Source: CAZYLZ01 sp964648335 (lineage in GTDB: Bacteria; Patescibacteriota; Minisyncoccia; Phycocordibacterales; UBA2100). Taken from it: a DNA stretch of 64,000 nucleotides. The notes beneath the pieces are model-generated. The model was given only the letters and a program-made list of their open reading frames with translations. It had not been told where the DNA came from and searched no databases. The translations under genes and the position numbers were made by a program. Positions 41,940-49,732 of the stretch are shown piece by piece (position 1 is the first letter of the stretch; every line of letters begins with the position of its first letter). The DNA lies in the NCBI GenBank assembly GCA_964648335.1, contig CAZYLZ010000006.1:6326-70325 (forward strand), read 5' to 3'.

Positions 41940-43073
41940 ATGCCAACAAAAGAAACCGAGGCTAAGACAGCCTCGACTGCGGTTGCCGCAGAAGAAGTGG
42001 TCCCCGAGACGGTCATGTCCGTCCTTACCAAAGACATCCCGGCACGCCCGAGCGTCGGCGACGTGGTCGAAGGACCGGTCGTCGCTATCGGACGCGCACG
42101 TGTGTTCGTCGACCTCCACCCATACGGAACGGGTATCATTTACGGCCGCGAGTATCTCTCGGCGCGCGATACGCTTAAGAACGTCAATGTAGGAGACCTC
42201 ATCACCGCAAAGGTGGTCGAAGTCGAGAACGCCGACGGCTACATCGAGATCTCGCTTCGCGAAGCTCGCCAGGCTCTTATGTGGAGCGAGGCAGAGGCAG
42301 CCGTTACCGACAAGGTGGTCTTTAGCTTGCCTGTCAAAGACGCGAACAAGGGCGGACTCATCATCGAGTGGCAGGGCCTTCAGGGCTTCTTGCCAGCATC
42401 ACAGTTGGGCTCCACCCACTACCCACGCGTCACCGACGGCGATAAGGACAAGATCTTCGTCGAGCTCAAGAAGCTCATCGGCGAGAAGCTCGAGGTCATG
42501 ATCATCACCGCAAACCCCAAGGAGCAGAAGCTCATCTTTAGCGAGAAGGGTGCCGGAGGTGCCGAGCGCCAGACATTGGTCGGCAAATACCAGATCGGCG
42601 ACGTCTTCGACGGCGAGGTCACCGGTGCCACCGAGTTCGGCGTATTCGTCAAGATCGAGGAAGGACTCGAGGGCTTGGTCCACATTTCCGAGATGGATTG
42701 GGGCTTGGTCGAGGATCCAAAGAAGCGCTTCAAGGTGGGCGATCACGTAAAGGTGAAGGTCATCGAGATCAAGGACGACAAAGTCTCGCTCTCGATCAAG
42801 GCTCTTACCGAGGACCCATGGAAGACTGCTGCGGCCAAGTTCAAGAAAGGCGAGCGCGTCGACGCGGTCGTGATCAAGTACAACAAGCACGGAGCACTCG
42901 CCTCTATAGAAGAAGGTGTTGCAGGCTTGGTGCACGTATCCGAGTTTGCCGACGAGAACGAGCTTCGCCAGAACCTCGAGCTCGGCAAGGTATACCCGTT
43001 CTCTATCTCGTTCTTCGAGCCAAAGGACCGCCGCATGACACTCTCGTTTGCCGGCGAAAAGAAAAAGAAATAA
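41940..43073 (+). CDS. rpsA: 30S ribosomal protein S1, four S1 domains
   Basis: An RNA-binding ribosomal protein with four S1 (OB-fold) repeats, at about residues 35-105, 120-205, 215-290 and 300-375. The third is the most canonical (GDVFDGEVTGATEFGVFVKIEEGLEGLVHISEMDW). Six domains are usual in proteobacteria and four in Gram-positive relatives. The ATG lacks an SD, as is common for S1 genes. The CTC/GAG-rich codon use suggests high expression. A strong terminator follows. Confidence 0.93.
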   Translation: MPTKETEAKTASTAVAAEEVVPETVMSVLTKDIPARPSVGDVVEGPVVAIGRARVFVDLHPYGTGIIYGREYLSARDTLKNVNVGDLITAKVVEVENADGYIEISLREARQALMWSEAEAAVTDKVVFSLPVKDANKGGLIIEWQGLQGFLPASQLGSTHYPRVTDGDKDKIFVELKKLIGEKLEVMIITANPKEQKLIFSEKGAGGAERQTLVGKYQIGDVFDGEVTGATEFGVFVKIEEGLEGLVHISEMDWGLVEDPKKRFKVGDHVKVKVIEIKDDKVSLSIKALTEDPWKTAAAKFKKGERVDAVVIKYNKHGALASIEEGVAGLVHVSEFADENELRQNLELGKVYPFSISFFEPKDRRMTLSFAGEKKKK

Positions 43074-43091
43074 GACTACGCAAAGCTATAC

Positions 43092-43120
43092 AAAACGGGC
43101 GCCAGGGCGCCCGTTTTGTA
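43092..43120 (+). terminator. Terminator of rpsA
   Basis: AAAACGGGCGCC / GGCGCCCGTTTT, a perfect stem with loop AG. Confidence 0.9.
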
Positions 43121-43125
43121 TACAG

Positions 43126-43153
43126 AAACCCCGGCACGTGTGCCGGGGTTTTG
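43126..43153 (-). terminator. Terminator of the gene at 43170
   Basis: AACCCCGGCAC / GTGCCGGGGTT, a perfect palindrome with T/A flanks, lying just after the minus-strand stop. It may act on both strands. Confidence 0.85.
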
Positions 43154-43169
43154 GGATTCTTCGTACAGA

Positions 43170-43556
43170 CTACTCGAGCTTAAAAATGGCAGTCGACGTC
43201 TGCTGCAGCATCCGTACGCTCGCCTCGAGAGCAGAAAGCCCTTCGCACATACTCCGCGTGTCGGGCACGAACGAGCTACCCTTCTGCATGATCGAACGTG
43301 CGCAGAGTCGGTAGATGCCGAGGTAGAGCAGTATATCTGCGCTCTGACTCCTCGTGGCTTCGACGCCATGGCGGGCCTTGTACGTTTCGGCCCAGATTAC
43401 CATTCGGTCTAGTATCAGATGGACCTCGTCGAAGCTTTTATTCACCGAGCGCAAGATCTGGTTCGCCTCGTCCATTCGAATTATCACGAACGTAAGCCCC
43501 CCGAAGGCGCAGAGTACTGCGATAAGGCTTATGGTTTTGAGGACATCGATGTCCAT
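43170..43556 (-). CDS. Hypothetical single-helix membrane protein, 128 aa
   Basis: From ATG 43556 (GGAGG eight bases upstream) the protein begins MDIDVLKTISLIAVLCAFGG, with one helix (residues 7-27) and a mostly helical cytoplasmic domain (residues 30-128) with a Cys pair. Not recognised. It has its own SD and terminator. Confidence 0.65.
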   Translation of the reverse strand: MDIDVLKTISLIAVLCAFGGLTFVIIRMDEANQILRSVNKSFDEVHLILDRMVIWAETYKARHGVEATRSQSADILLYLGIYRLCARSIMQKGSSFVPDTRSMCEGLSALEASVRMLQQTSTAIFKLE

Positions 43557-43625
43557 ACGGACCTCCGTTGTTGCTCTCGGCAAAGTACCATTATTGTATA
43601 CATGTGCAACTTCTCTCGGACCCTA

Positions 43626-43652
43626 AGAAAAAGCCCGAGCATGCGCTCGGGC
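43626..43652 (-). terminator. Terminator of the gene at 43660
   Basis: On the minus strand GCCCGAGC / GCTCGGGC with loop GCAT is followed by TTTTTCTTA. Confidence 0.85.
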
Positions 43653-43659
43653 CTCTATG

Positions 43660-44055
43660 TCAGACGGCAGATTCTCTCCTGCCGGCATGACGATCGACGA
43701 GACGGGCTATTATGTCCCGCTCGGCTTTGATTCTTGCGATGACCTTCATGCACGCGCGATAGTGAGCACGGAGCTTCCCGAGCTCGGGAAATCTCGACTC
43801 ACACCGCTGTTTAAGCCGGTCTAAGTCTCCCGACACGCGGGCAAGATCCCGGTCGTAGCACAGTGGTGTCGTTGCGACGATCGCCGAACAGGATCTGAGT
43901 CGTGCAGAAAGCTCGACAGACTCGGCAGCGAGCGCATCTGCAAGCGTGCGCGCCTCTCGCGTATCGTGCAAGAGGCAGCGAGCACTATAGAGCACGAAGC
44001 CCCAGTAGCCACCCACAACGCATGCGATCGTAACCATGATCGATGCTGCTATCAT
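43660..44055 (-). CDS. Hypothetical single-helix membrane protein, 131 aa
   Basis: From ATG 44055 (SD GAGGAG) an N-terminal helix (residues 2-23) is followed by a long charged helical region with four Cys (CLLH, RSCSAIV, PLCYD, RCESRF). Not recognised. It is arranged divergently from the gene at 44143 with 87 bp between them. The layout is similar to the neighbour at 43170, so the two may be distantly related. Confidence 0.65.
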   Translation of the reverse strand: MIAASIMVTIACVVGGYWGFVLYSARCLLHDTREARTLADALAAESVELSARLRSCSAIVATTPLCYDRDLARVSGDLDRLKQRCESRFPELGKLRAHYRACMKVIARIKAERDIIARLVDRHAGRRESAV

Positions 44056-44142
44056 GTCGTATCTCCTCTGTAGCCGTCGGGTACCATACCACAATAAGAC
44101 AATTTGTTGTATAGTGCCGCAAGCACAACGGAGGACGTCGCT

Positions 44143-44439
44143 ATGAAAGACAGAACGCTTACCGGCAAAGATTTGGTATTGGGCAAGATGGTACTCCTCC
44201 ATGTCGACGAGAAGATCGGCTGGTGGCCCTCGACCCTACGACGCATCGGCGAGACGCACCACTACTACGAAGTCATGGGTCGCGATATGGTTGCAAAAAA
44301 ACCAGCTCCGCAAGACATGACCGCATGCATCACGTACGCCCGTGTTTGCATGCGCGAAGATCTCGACGCAATCGTATGCGACATGGTACGCGATGTACAG
44401 ACGCAGGTTCGCCGATATGTGTCATCGACAGCCGCCTAG
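44143..44439 (+). CDS. Hypothetical protein, 98 aa
   Basis: A soluble protein beginning MKDRTLTGKDLVLGKMVLLH, with no export signal. SD GGAGG lies before the ATG and TATAGT lies at 44110. The sequence IGWWPSTLRRIGETHHYYEVMG suggests a small beta domain. A terminator follows 12 bases after the stop. Not recognised. Confidence 0.68.
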   Translation: MKDRTLTGKDLVLGKMVLLHVDEKIGWWPSTLRRIGETHHYYEVMGRDMVAKKPAPQDMTACITYARVCMREDLDAIVCDMVRDVQTQVRRYVSSTAA

Positions 44440-44450
44440 AACCTTCTGCA

Positions 44451-44480
44451 AAGAGCACGCCAGCCGCGTGCTCTTTTTTA
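44451..44480 (+). terminator. Rho-independent terminator
   Basis: AGAGCACGC / GCGTGCTCT with loop CAGCC, followed by TTTTTTA. Confidence 0.9.
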
Positions 44481-44588
44481 TATGCCGCTGCTACGGAATG
44501 TATGGTGACAAAAAACCACCATATTGACCCCCGTGCGGTTCGTGGTAGCGTGCACCGAGGTAAGAACGTCAAGCAACGGAGAGTTGTG

Positions 44589-44768
44589 ATGTCGAGCGAA
44601 TCAAAAATATGGACCAAGAACGGCAAGCTCTACTATATAAAGCAAAAGTACGGTAGGTACTACGTGAGCAAGCCAGGGCACGGAGGGCTCGGAGACGCCA
44701 GCACACTGGACAATGCGTTAAGCATAATCAAATCGCACTCCGGCTCCACCATCAAATCGATCGACTAA
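44589..44768 (+). CDS. Small basic protein, 59 aa
   Basis: The frame begins MSSESKIWTKNGKLYYIKQK and is rich in Lys, Tyr, Gly and Ser. A GGAGAG SD lies eight bases before the ATG, and TTGACC at 44525 may be the -35 box. The short beta-strand pattern (KLYYIKQKYGRYYVSKP) suggests a compact fold, perhaps nucleic-acid binding. Not recognised. A terminator follows. Confidence 0.6.
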   Translation: MSSESKIWTKNGKLYYIKQKYGRYYVSKPGHGGLGDASTLDNALSIIKSHSGSTIKSID

Positions 44769-44809
44769 GCAGTGTCGCGAGCGACACGATGTATTCTTCG
44801 AACTGCTCC

Positions 44810-44842
44810 ATCGTGCGATTCCATAGGAATCGCACGATTTTA
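44810..44842 (+). terminator. Terminator overlapping the pth stop
   Basis: A perfect 13-bp stem ATCGTGCGATTCC / GGAATCGCACGAT with loop ATA, followed by TTTTAG on the plus strand. Confidence 0.75.
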
Positions 44843-45436
44843 GTTTGAATTACATGCGTTCATCGCCGCAACGTAGCCATCCTCGATGATGGTCGCGAGC
44901 GCTTCATCGGTCTTCTTGAAGATCGTCTTCATCTCGACGAGCTCTGCCGGTTTAAACTTACCGACGATAAACTTGAGCACCGCCTCTTCGCCCGTCGGCT
45001 TCTTGGCGACGCCTTTGGCGTTCTCGGGCGAAACGCCGATTCGAATACGCGTAAACTCCTTACTTTTGATAGCTTTCATTACACTTTCGATACCGCGATG
45101 CCCTCCCGAATTCTTCCCGAACGAGACCTTAATGCGCCCCAGGGGCAAGTCCATGTCGTCGTGCAATACAACGAGGTTTTTAGCCATTTTAGGGCCCAAA
45201 ATGTACTTAGAGACAGCGGCACCAGACTTGTTCATGTAGGTAGTGGGTAACACATACACCGCCGTATGCTTTCCCATCTCTCCCTTGGCGACTATCGCCA
45301 TCGCTTTTTTTTCTTCTTTCCATTCGCTTGCGTCGTGCTTCTTTGCAAAGTGCTCGACGGCCATCCATCCGGCGTTGTGACGCGTGTCCGAATATTCTTC
45401 TCCAGGGTTTCCGAGTCCTACGATGATCCATTTCAT
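44840..45436 (-). CDS. pth: Peptidyl-tRNA hydrolase
   Basis: It recycles peptidyl-tRNA released from stalled ribosomes. The start MKWIIVGLGNPGEEYSDTRHNAG places catalytic His at residue 20; Asn in TTYMNKSG, Asp in LHDDMDLPLG and GGHRGIESV complete the active site. Its 198 residues fit the family. The ATG at 45436 lies seven bases after TATACT, so the mRNA looks leaderless. It is divergent from lepB. Confidence 0.95.
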   Translation of the reverse strand: MKWIIVGLGNPGEEYSDTRHNAGWMAVEHFAKKHDASEWKEEKKAMAIVAKGEMGKHTAVYVLPTTYMNKSGAAVSKYILGPKMAKNLVVLHDDMDLPLGRIKVSFGKNSGGHRGIESVMKAIKSKEFTRIRIGVSPENAKGVAKKPTGEEAVLKFIVGKFKPAELVEMKTIFKKTDEALATIIEDGYVAAMNACNSN

Positions 45437-45538
45437 AAAAACAGTATATCGCAATCGCATGCGCTACGCATTTTTTAATTTTTTTTTAGATTTTCTCTCG
45501 AGAAAAAAATAAAAAAGCACGACACGATGCGATATCGC

Positions 45539-45567
45539 TTGCGTCAAAGAAATCTTGAGAGTAGAAT
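45539..45567 (+). promoter_or_regulatory. Promoter of lepB giving a leaderless mRNA
   Basis: TTGCGT (45539-45544), 17 bases and TAGAAT (45562-45567). The predicted transcription start falls on or next to ATG 45575. Confidence 0.6.
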
Positions 45568-45574
45568 GCTTCGC

Positions 45575-46219
45575 ATGGAATCTGCTGCTCATTCGACTCA
45601 ACCAAGTTTGAATGATGCTTCGCACGGTACTCCTTCTATCGAACAAGAGTCGTACACGACGCTCATCTGGTACACGCTCGCAGCACTCGGCATCGCGCTG
45701 TTCATCCGTTTCTTCGTCGCAGCTCCGTACATAGTAGAGGGCGCCTCGATGGAAAATACCTTCCACACCTTCAACTATCTCATCATCGACAAGCTCTCGT
45801 ACGAGCTCGGCTCGCCCATGCGTGGCGACGTGATCGTCATGAAGTTCCCCTACGACACGACGCGCTCCTTTATAAAGCGTGTCATCGGCCTCCCGGGCGA
45901 GACCGTCATCATCGATGGCACCGCAGTCACCATAAAGAATGCAGCGCACCCCGAGGGATTCGTCCTAAACGAGCCATATGTGTCGCCAGATAATGCCGCT
46001 GAATCACATGTCGAGATAGTCCTAGGCCCCACCGAGTACTGGGTCTTAGGCGACAACCGCAAAGCCTCTGCCGATTCTCGCGCCTGGGGAACCTTGCCAC
46101 GCAAAGACATCGTCGGCCGCGCGTTCGTACGACTCTATCCTCTCTCAGAAGCAAACCTTTTCCCGGGCACCGCCCGCTACCCTCAAGACTCTTCCCCTGC
46201 ACAGAGTGCAGATAATTAA
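45575..46219 (+). CDS. lepB: Signal peptidase I
   Basis: It cleaves signal peptides outside the membrane, which is needed for the many exported proteins of this window. A single membrane helix (residues 28-48) precedes box B with the catalytic Ser (VEGASMENTF, Ser58) and box D with the catalytic Lys (SFIKRVIGLPG, Lys101); box E reads VLGDNRKASADSR. The 214-residue form is a short Gram-positive type. ATG 45575 is preferred because the -10 box ends eight bases before it; earlier in-frame ATGs would lie upstream of the predicted start of transcription. Confidence 0.93.
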   Translation: MESAAHSTQPSLNDASHGTPSIEQESYTTLIWYTLAALGIALFIRFFVAAPYIVEGASMENTFHTFNYLIIDKLSYELGSPMRGDVIVMKFPYDTTRSFIKRVIGLPGETVIIDGTAVTIKNAAHPEGFVLNEPYVSPDNAAESHVEIVLGPTEYWVLGDNRKASADSRAWGTLPRKDIVGRAFVRLYPLSEANLFPGTARYPQDSSPAQSADN

Positions 46220-46233
46220 TAGTAGCTATCCTC

Positions 46234-47382
46234 ATGCAAAAGAATCTTTCCCTTGCGCCCGCTATCCGTGCTGCCGAATATTATGGATTCCTTCCGTTCG
46301 AGTCTCTCGCCCATAATCGCGAGATCCACGAGAAGAAGCCCGAGAAAGCTCCTAAAAACGTCGGCGAGATCGCGGTCGTGCGCAGCGAAGAGAAATCGCT
46401 CATAAGCGCTGCAAAGATGTTTGCGCGTTACAACGCATCGGGTAAGCGTCCGCGTTTCTTGTGGCGCAAGGCTGCCGGCAAAGACGCCGACACCGCAAAC
46501 CTCGAGCTCCACGTGCTCAACGTCCCGACTGGCATGGCAGAAGCGCTCCTCATCACCCTCTCGCATGCGATTGCCGAAGATGCCGGGATCACCGACCGCG
46601 TCCTCAAGATAAACTCCATCGGCAACGCCGATTCATCGGGTCGCTACGTACGCGACATCGGCATCTTCTTGCGCAAGCACCTAGAACAGATTCCGTCGGC
46701 CTTGCGCGCTCGCGCGGCACTCGACCCCTTGGGCACACTCCTCAAACTTATCGAAAAGTCGAGCCCCATCATCGGCACGGCACCACAAGCTATGGAGTAT
46801 CTCAACGAAGACGAGCGCAAGCACCTGTGGGACGTACTCGAATACCTCGAGGCGGCCGAGCTGTACTATGAGCTCTCCGGACACGTCATTGGCAGCCGCG
46901 ACTGCTGGACGCACACCCTTTTCGAACTCGTCTCGATCGACCGCGAGAAAGGACTTACCGAATCCATCGCCCGCGGCGGTCGGTACGACACGCTCGCTAC
47001 GCGCTTTACCGGCACGCCAACCCACGCCACCATGCTCGCGCTCTCATGCTCGCCGAAAGGCTCGGCAACCGCAAAGAAGCAGACGCCGTCGACCATCTAC
47101 TTCGCACACCTCGGCCTCGAGGCTCGCCGCCGATCGCTCTTGGTGCTCGAGTCACTCCGGCGCGCAGGTATCCCTGTTGCGCAGTCTCTTACCTTCGAGC
47201 AGCTCGGCGACCAGATGCGTATTGCCAAAGAGCAGCGCGTTCCGTATCTTCTTATAATGGGCCACAAAGAAGCCATGGAAGGTACCGTCTTGGTCCGCGA
47301 CACCTACACCAACATGCAAGAGGCCATCTCGCTCCCCGAACTTCCGTCGTACCTGCGCAAGAACAAGATGATTCGCATGTAG
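46234..47382 (+). CDS. HisRS-like protein without catalytic motifs
   Basis: The 382-residue protein resembles the class II histidyl-tRNA synthetase fold. ARGGRYDTL matches HisRS motif GGRYD, and residues about 285-380 form the anticodon-binding domain (IYFAHLGLEARRRSLLVLESLRRAGIP, QMRIAKEQRVPYLLIMG). However, motif 1 is not visible and motif 2 (normally FYQ.D in HisRS) is replaced by LELHVLNVPTG, so aminoacylation is doubtful. It may be a HisZ-like regulator, a tRNA-His-binding factor or a diverged paralogue. It begins 15 bases after lepB and is probably cotranscribed. Confidence 0.7.
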   Translation: MQKNLSLAPAIRAAEYYGFLPFESLAHNREIHEKKPEKAPKNVGEIAVVRSEEKSLISAAKMFARYNASGKRPRFLWRKAAGKDADTANLELHVLNVPTGMAEALLITLSHAIAEDAGITDRVLKINSIGNADSSGRYVRDIGIFLRKHLEQIPSALRARAALDPLGTLLKLIEKSSPIIGTAPQAMEYLNEDERKHLWDVLEYLEAAELYYELSGHVIGSRDCWTHTLFELVSIDREKGLTESIARGGRYDTLATRFTGTPTHATMLALSCSPKGSATAKKQTPSTIYFAHLGLEARRRSLLVLESLRRAGIPVAQSLTFEQLGDQMRIAKEQRVPYLLIMGHKEAMEGTVLVRDTYTNMQEAISLPELPSYLRKNKMIRM

Positions 47383-47409
47383 ACGGCTGCAAAGCGCACA
47401 TTAACAAAG

Positions 47410-47960
47410 TAAACCACTGCCGCCTGTAAGGCGGCAGCTTTCTTTGCGGACTGAAGTCCGAAACTCACAGACCGAGTATCGTGAAGTCGTCTCCTCGCTT
47501 CTCCTTGTCGTCATCTTGGTTCTCGATGTAGTCGACAATCATCTCGTCGGTGATTGCTCCTGAGGTGGTCGCGAAGTAGCCACGCGACCAGAAGTGCTTG
47601 CCCCAGAACTGTTTGTTAAGGGCCGGGTTCTCTTGCAGGATCTTTCGCGAGGTCTTCCCCTTGAGGTACTGTACGATCTTGGAGACGGATATCTGCGGTG
47701 GTATGGAGACGAAGATGGCACATGATCTTTCGAGACATGACCGCGGATGATTTGCACACTGTTCGTGACACATATCTCCCGGATCAGGTCCCGCACACGG
47801 GAAGCGATTCTTCCGGTGAGTACCGGTTTCTTGTACTTTGTGGTCCACACGAGATGGTACTTCAGATCAAAGACCGTGTGGGGACCTGACCGGTACAGCT
47901 TCATGGGTGTACTGTATCACTTGAAACGTCCGCCTGAAGGCGGGGGCTTTGCTCCCAAAG
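47410..47960 (-). mobile_element. IS200/IS605-type insertion element, degenerate
   Basis: A Y1-transposase gene remnant is bracketed by end hairpins typical of the family: CTGCCGCCT / AGGCGGCAG (47417-47437) plus CGGACT / AGTCCG (47447-47460) at one end, and CCGCCT / AGGCGG (47930-47943) at the other. The two ends share CCGCCT...AGGCGG and a GCTTT tail. There are no terminal inverted repeats or target duplication, as expected for this family. The element is about 550 bp and lies between the HisRS-like gene and the AICAR transformylase gene. Confidence 0.75.
47465..47904 (-). pseudogene. tnpA: IS200-type transposase, frameshifted in the HUH motif
   Basis: Frame 1 begins MKLYRSGPHTVFDLKYHLVW at 47904 and continues to KDHV; homology then moves to the next frame (IFVSIPPQISVSKIVQYLKG...LQENPALNKQFWGKHFWSRGYF) ending VDYIENQ with the catalytic Tyr. 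The expected DHVHIFVSIPP is interrupted because CAC has become CC (near 47720): one base is missing exactly at the second His of the HUH motif. The gene is therefore inactive unless the base is restored by a sequence error or slippage. Confidence 0.85.
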
Positions 47961-47968
47961 ATGGATAG

Positions 47969-47996
47969 GAAAGCGCGATCGTACGATCGCGCTTTT
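47969..47996 (+). terminator. Palindromic terminator-like hairpin
   Basis: AAGCGCGATC / GATCGCGCTT with loop GTAC, followed by TTGG on the plus strand and TCC on the minus strand. The T-tract is short, so termination is uncertain. It sits between the IS remnant and the AICAR transformylase gene. Confidence 0.5.
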
Positions 47997-48010
47997 GGTA
48001 TTTGTTAGTC

Positions 48011-49000
48011 TCAGTGTCTAAAGTGACGACAGTCAGCAAAGACCATGGCCACACCGGCACTATCAGCCAGTGCGATCACTTCCTCGTCACGTTTGGCACC
48101 GCCAGGTTGAATTACGGCACGGACACCCGCGTCGATTGCCGCTTGTAACGCATCAGGAAATGGAAAGAATGCATCGGAAGCAGCAACCAAACTGGTCAGC
48201 TTTAATGTGCCAGCGTTTTCCGATATTCCAACCTTTAGAGCACCGAAGCGCGCTGCGTCAAATCGGCTTACATGTCCGGAACCGATACCTAACGTTGCAC
48301 CATCTGCGGCATACACTATCGCGTTCGACTTTGCATGTTTCGCTACTGTAAAAGCAAAGAGAAGATCCTTGGTCTCAGCAGTAGTTGGAGGACGTTTCGT
48401 GACGACTCGCGCAGTCCTACACAAAACACAACTATCGTGCGATTGGATCACAAATCCGCCAGCAACAGAGCGTACCGAGACTTCAGTATTTGCCCGGTCA
48501 GGCATGCCACCCGTGATCAAGATACGAAGCGCCAGCTTCGACCGCAATACGTGCAAGGCCTCGTCAGTGACTGCTGGACAGATTATAAGCTCGACGAAGC
48601 TTTGTGCGATCATTTTCGCCAGAGGCATGTCGAGCACTCCATTCAAAGCAATGACGCCACCGTATGCCGCTTCTGGATCACATGCTCGAGCGCGAGCATA
48701 CGACTCAATAAACGTATTACATGCAGCAACACCGCACGGTGTCTGGTGCTTGACGATAACAACTGCTTTTGTGTTTCGCACATCGAATTCGGCAACACAT
48801 TCAAACGCCGCATCGGCATCGAGTATGTTGTTATACGACAGTTCTTTCCCTTGACACACTACGGCTGAAAGCACACCCGGTCGCGCATCATTGATTCTGT
48901 ATACCGCCGCCCTTTGGTGAGGATTTTCTCCATACCGTAAAACACGGCTAAGGGTACCAACAATTTGCAGCGTAGGGGTAAACACTGGATTCTCTGACAT
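48011..49000 (-). CDS. Stand-alone AICAR transformylase domain (PurH C-terminal part)
   Basis: It matches the formyltransferase half of bifunctional PurH: LRYGENPHQRAAVYR, GKELSYNNILDADAA, IVKHQTPCGVA (the Lys-His pair is kept; NPCG becomes TPCG), DPEAAYGG, FVELIICP, SNAIVYAADGATLGIGSGH, DAFFPFPDAL and AVIQPGGAKRDEEVI. The IMP cyclohydrolase domain is absent and the protein is only 329 residues. No other purine gene lies in the window. Codon use is visibly less GAG/CTC-biased than in its neighbours, and an IS remnant lies beside it, suggesting transfer. SD GGAG precedes the ATG. Confidence 0.88.
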   Translation of the reverse strand: MSENPVFTPTLQIVGTLSRVLRYGENPHQRAAVYRINDARPGVLSAVVCQGKELSYNNILDADAAFECVAEFDVRNTKAVVIVKHQTPCGVAACNTFIESYARARACDPEAAYGGVIALNGVLDMPLAKMIAQSFVELIICPAVTDEALHVLRSKLALRILITGGMPDRANTEVSVRSVAGGFVIQSHDSCVLCRTARVVTKRPPTTAETKDLLFAFTVAKHAKSNAIVYAADGATLGIGSGHVSRFDAARFGALKVGISENAGTLKLTSLVAASDAFFPFPDALQAAIDAGVRAVIQPGGAKRDEEVIALADSAGVAMVFADCRHFRH

Positions 49001-49099
49001 TAGGTTTCTCCACCGAGGTTCAAGCTATAGAAACTGTACCGCAAAGCAATCTCATGAACAACGAGATCCATACCAGCAGGTCATCCGCTTGTATTCTGG

Positions 49100-49128
49100 T
49101 TGACACACAGATAAGATAAAGGTATAAA
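49100..49128 (+). promoter_or_regulatory. Strong sigma-70-like promoter
   Basis: TTGACA (49100-49105), 17 bases and TATAAA (49123-49128), 32 bases before the orphan gene at 49161. Confidence 0.85.
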
Positions 49129-49160
49129 TTGCGCGGCACATTGATCACGGAGAGACGATC

Positions 49161-49583
49161 ATGCAGGTACGAAGAAAAGTGTTTAAGAAGACAAAACCTG
49201 AGCGCGACCGAATCTGGCTCTCGATCTACAGTCAACTATTGCAAGAGCTTACGAACGAGCCGGCCGAAACGCTCTCATTCTTCGACGAGAGGTCGCGACT
49301 GCGTCGTCAGCAGAAGTTTGCAGAATATCTTGCAAAATATGCCGGACTCGGCGCACGCGAGAAAAGTCTCAATCTCCTCATCGGCGCGTTCGTCACCAAC
49401 GAGACCGAGGCGAGCAAACGTACTCTTGTGCGTGCTGCACAAGGAATCGCCGAGACACTGCTCGAAGCAGGCGCAACACTCGACTCTGCTACCGAAGTTC
49501 TCGACGATGTTTCGTTCACCTTGACTGAATACGTTCAGGACGAAGCGGCACCCGAGCCAGCCCAGTTTGCGCTCTCGGCATAA
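49161..49583 (+). CDS. Hypothetical helical protein, 140 aa
   Basis: A soluble, mostly helical protein beginning MQVRRKVFKKTKPERDRIWL. No motif is recognised. SD GGAGAG, a near-consensus promoter and a strong terminator make it a clear single-gene unit. The acidic C-terminus contrasts with a basic N-terminus, which might contact nucleic acid. Confidence 0.72.
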   Translation: MQVRRKVFKKTKPERDRIWLSIYSQLLQELTNEPAETLSFFDERSRLRRQQKFAEYLAKYAGLGAREKSLNLLIGAFVTNETEASKRTLVRAAQGIAETLLEAGATLDSATEVLDDVSFTLTEYVQDEAAPEPAQFALSA

Positions 49584-49586
49584 CCC

Positions 49587-49620
49587 CCGGCGGACCCATA
49601 CAGGGTCCGCCGGTTTTCTT
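49587..49620 (+). terminator. Rho-independent terminator
   Basis: CCGGCGGACCC / GGGTCCGCCGG, a perfect 11-bp stem followed by TTTTCTTTTG. Confidence 0.9.
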
Positions 49621-49646
49621 TTGTCTACACGACATCAAACACCTGG

Positions 49647-49732
49647 CCAACTCCCCGTAACCCCTCTTAGAAAGAAGGGTAAGAATTCTTGGCCCCCTCC
49701 TCTTTCTAAGAGGAGGGTTGGGGCGGAGTTGG
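49647..49732. repeat. Inverted repeat beside the DUF559 gene
   Basis: The left arm CCAACTCCCCGTAACCCCTC... (49647-49674) and the right arm (49702-49732) are imperfect inverted copies sharing CTCTTAGAAAG and CCAACTCC. The element ends inside the 3' part of the DUF559 reading frame. Confidence 0.75.

Noticed and set aside
49020..49235. Minus-strand small reading frame overlapping the promoter at 49100
   Set aside because: It overlaps a near-consensus plus-strand promoter and the start of the gene at 49161, and has no SD or similarity.
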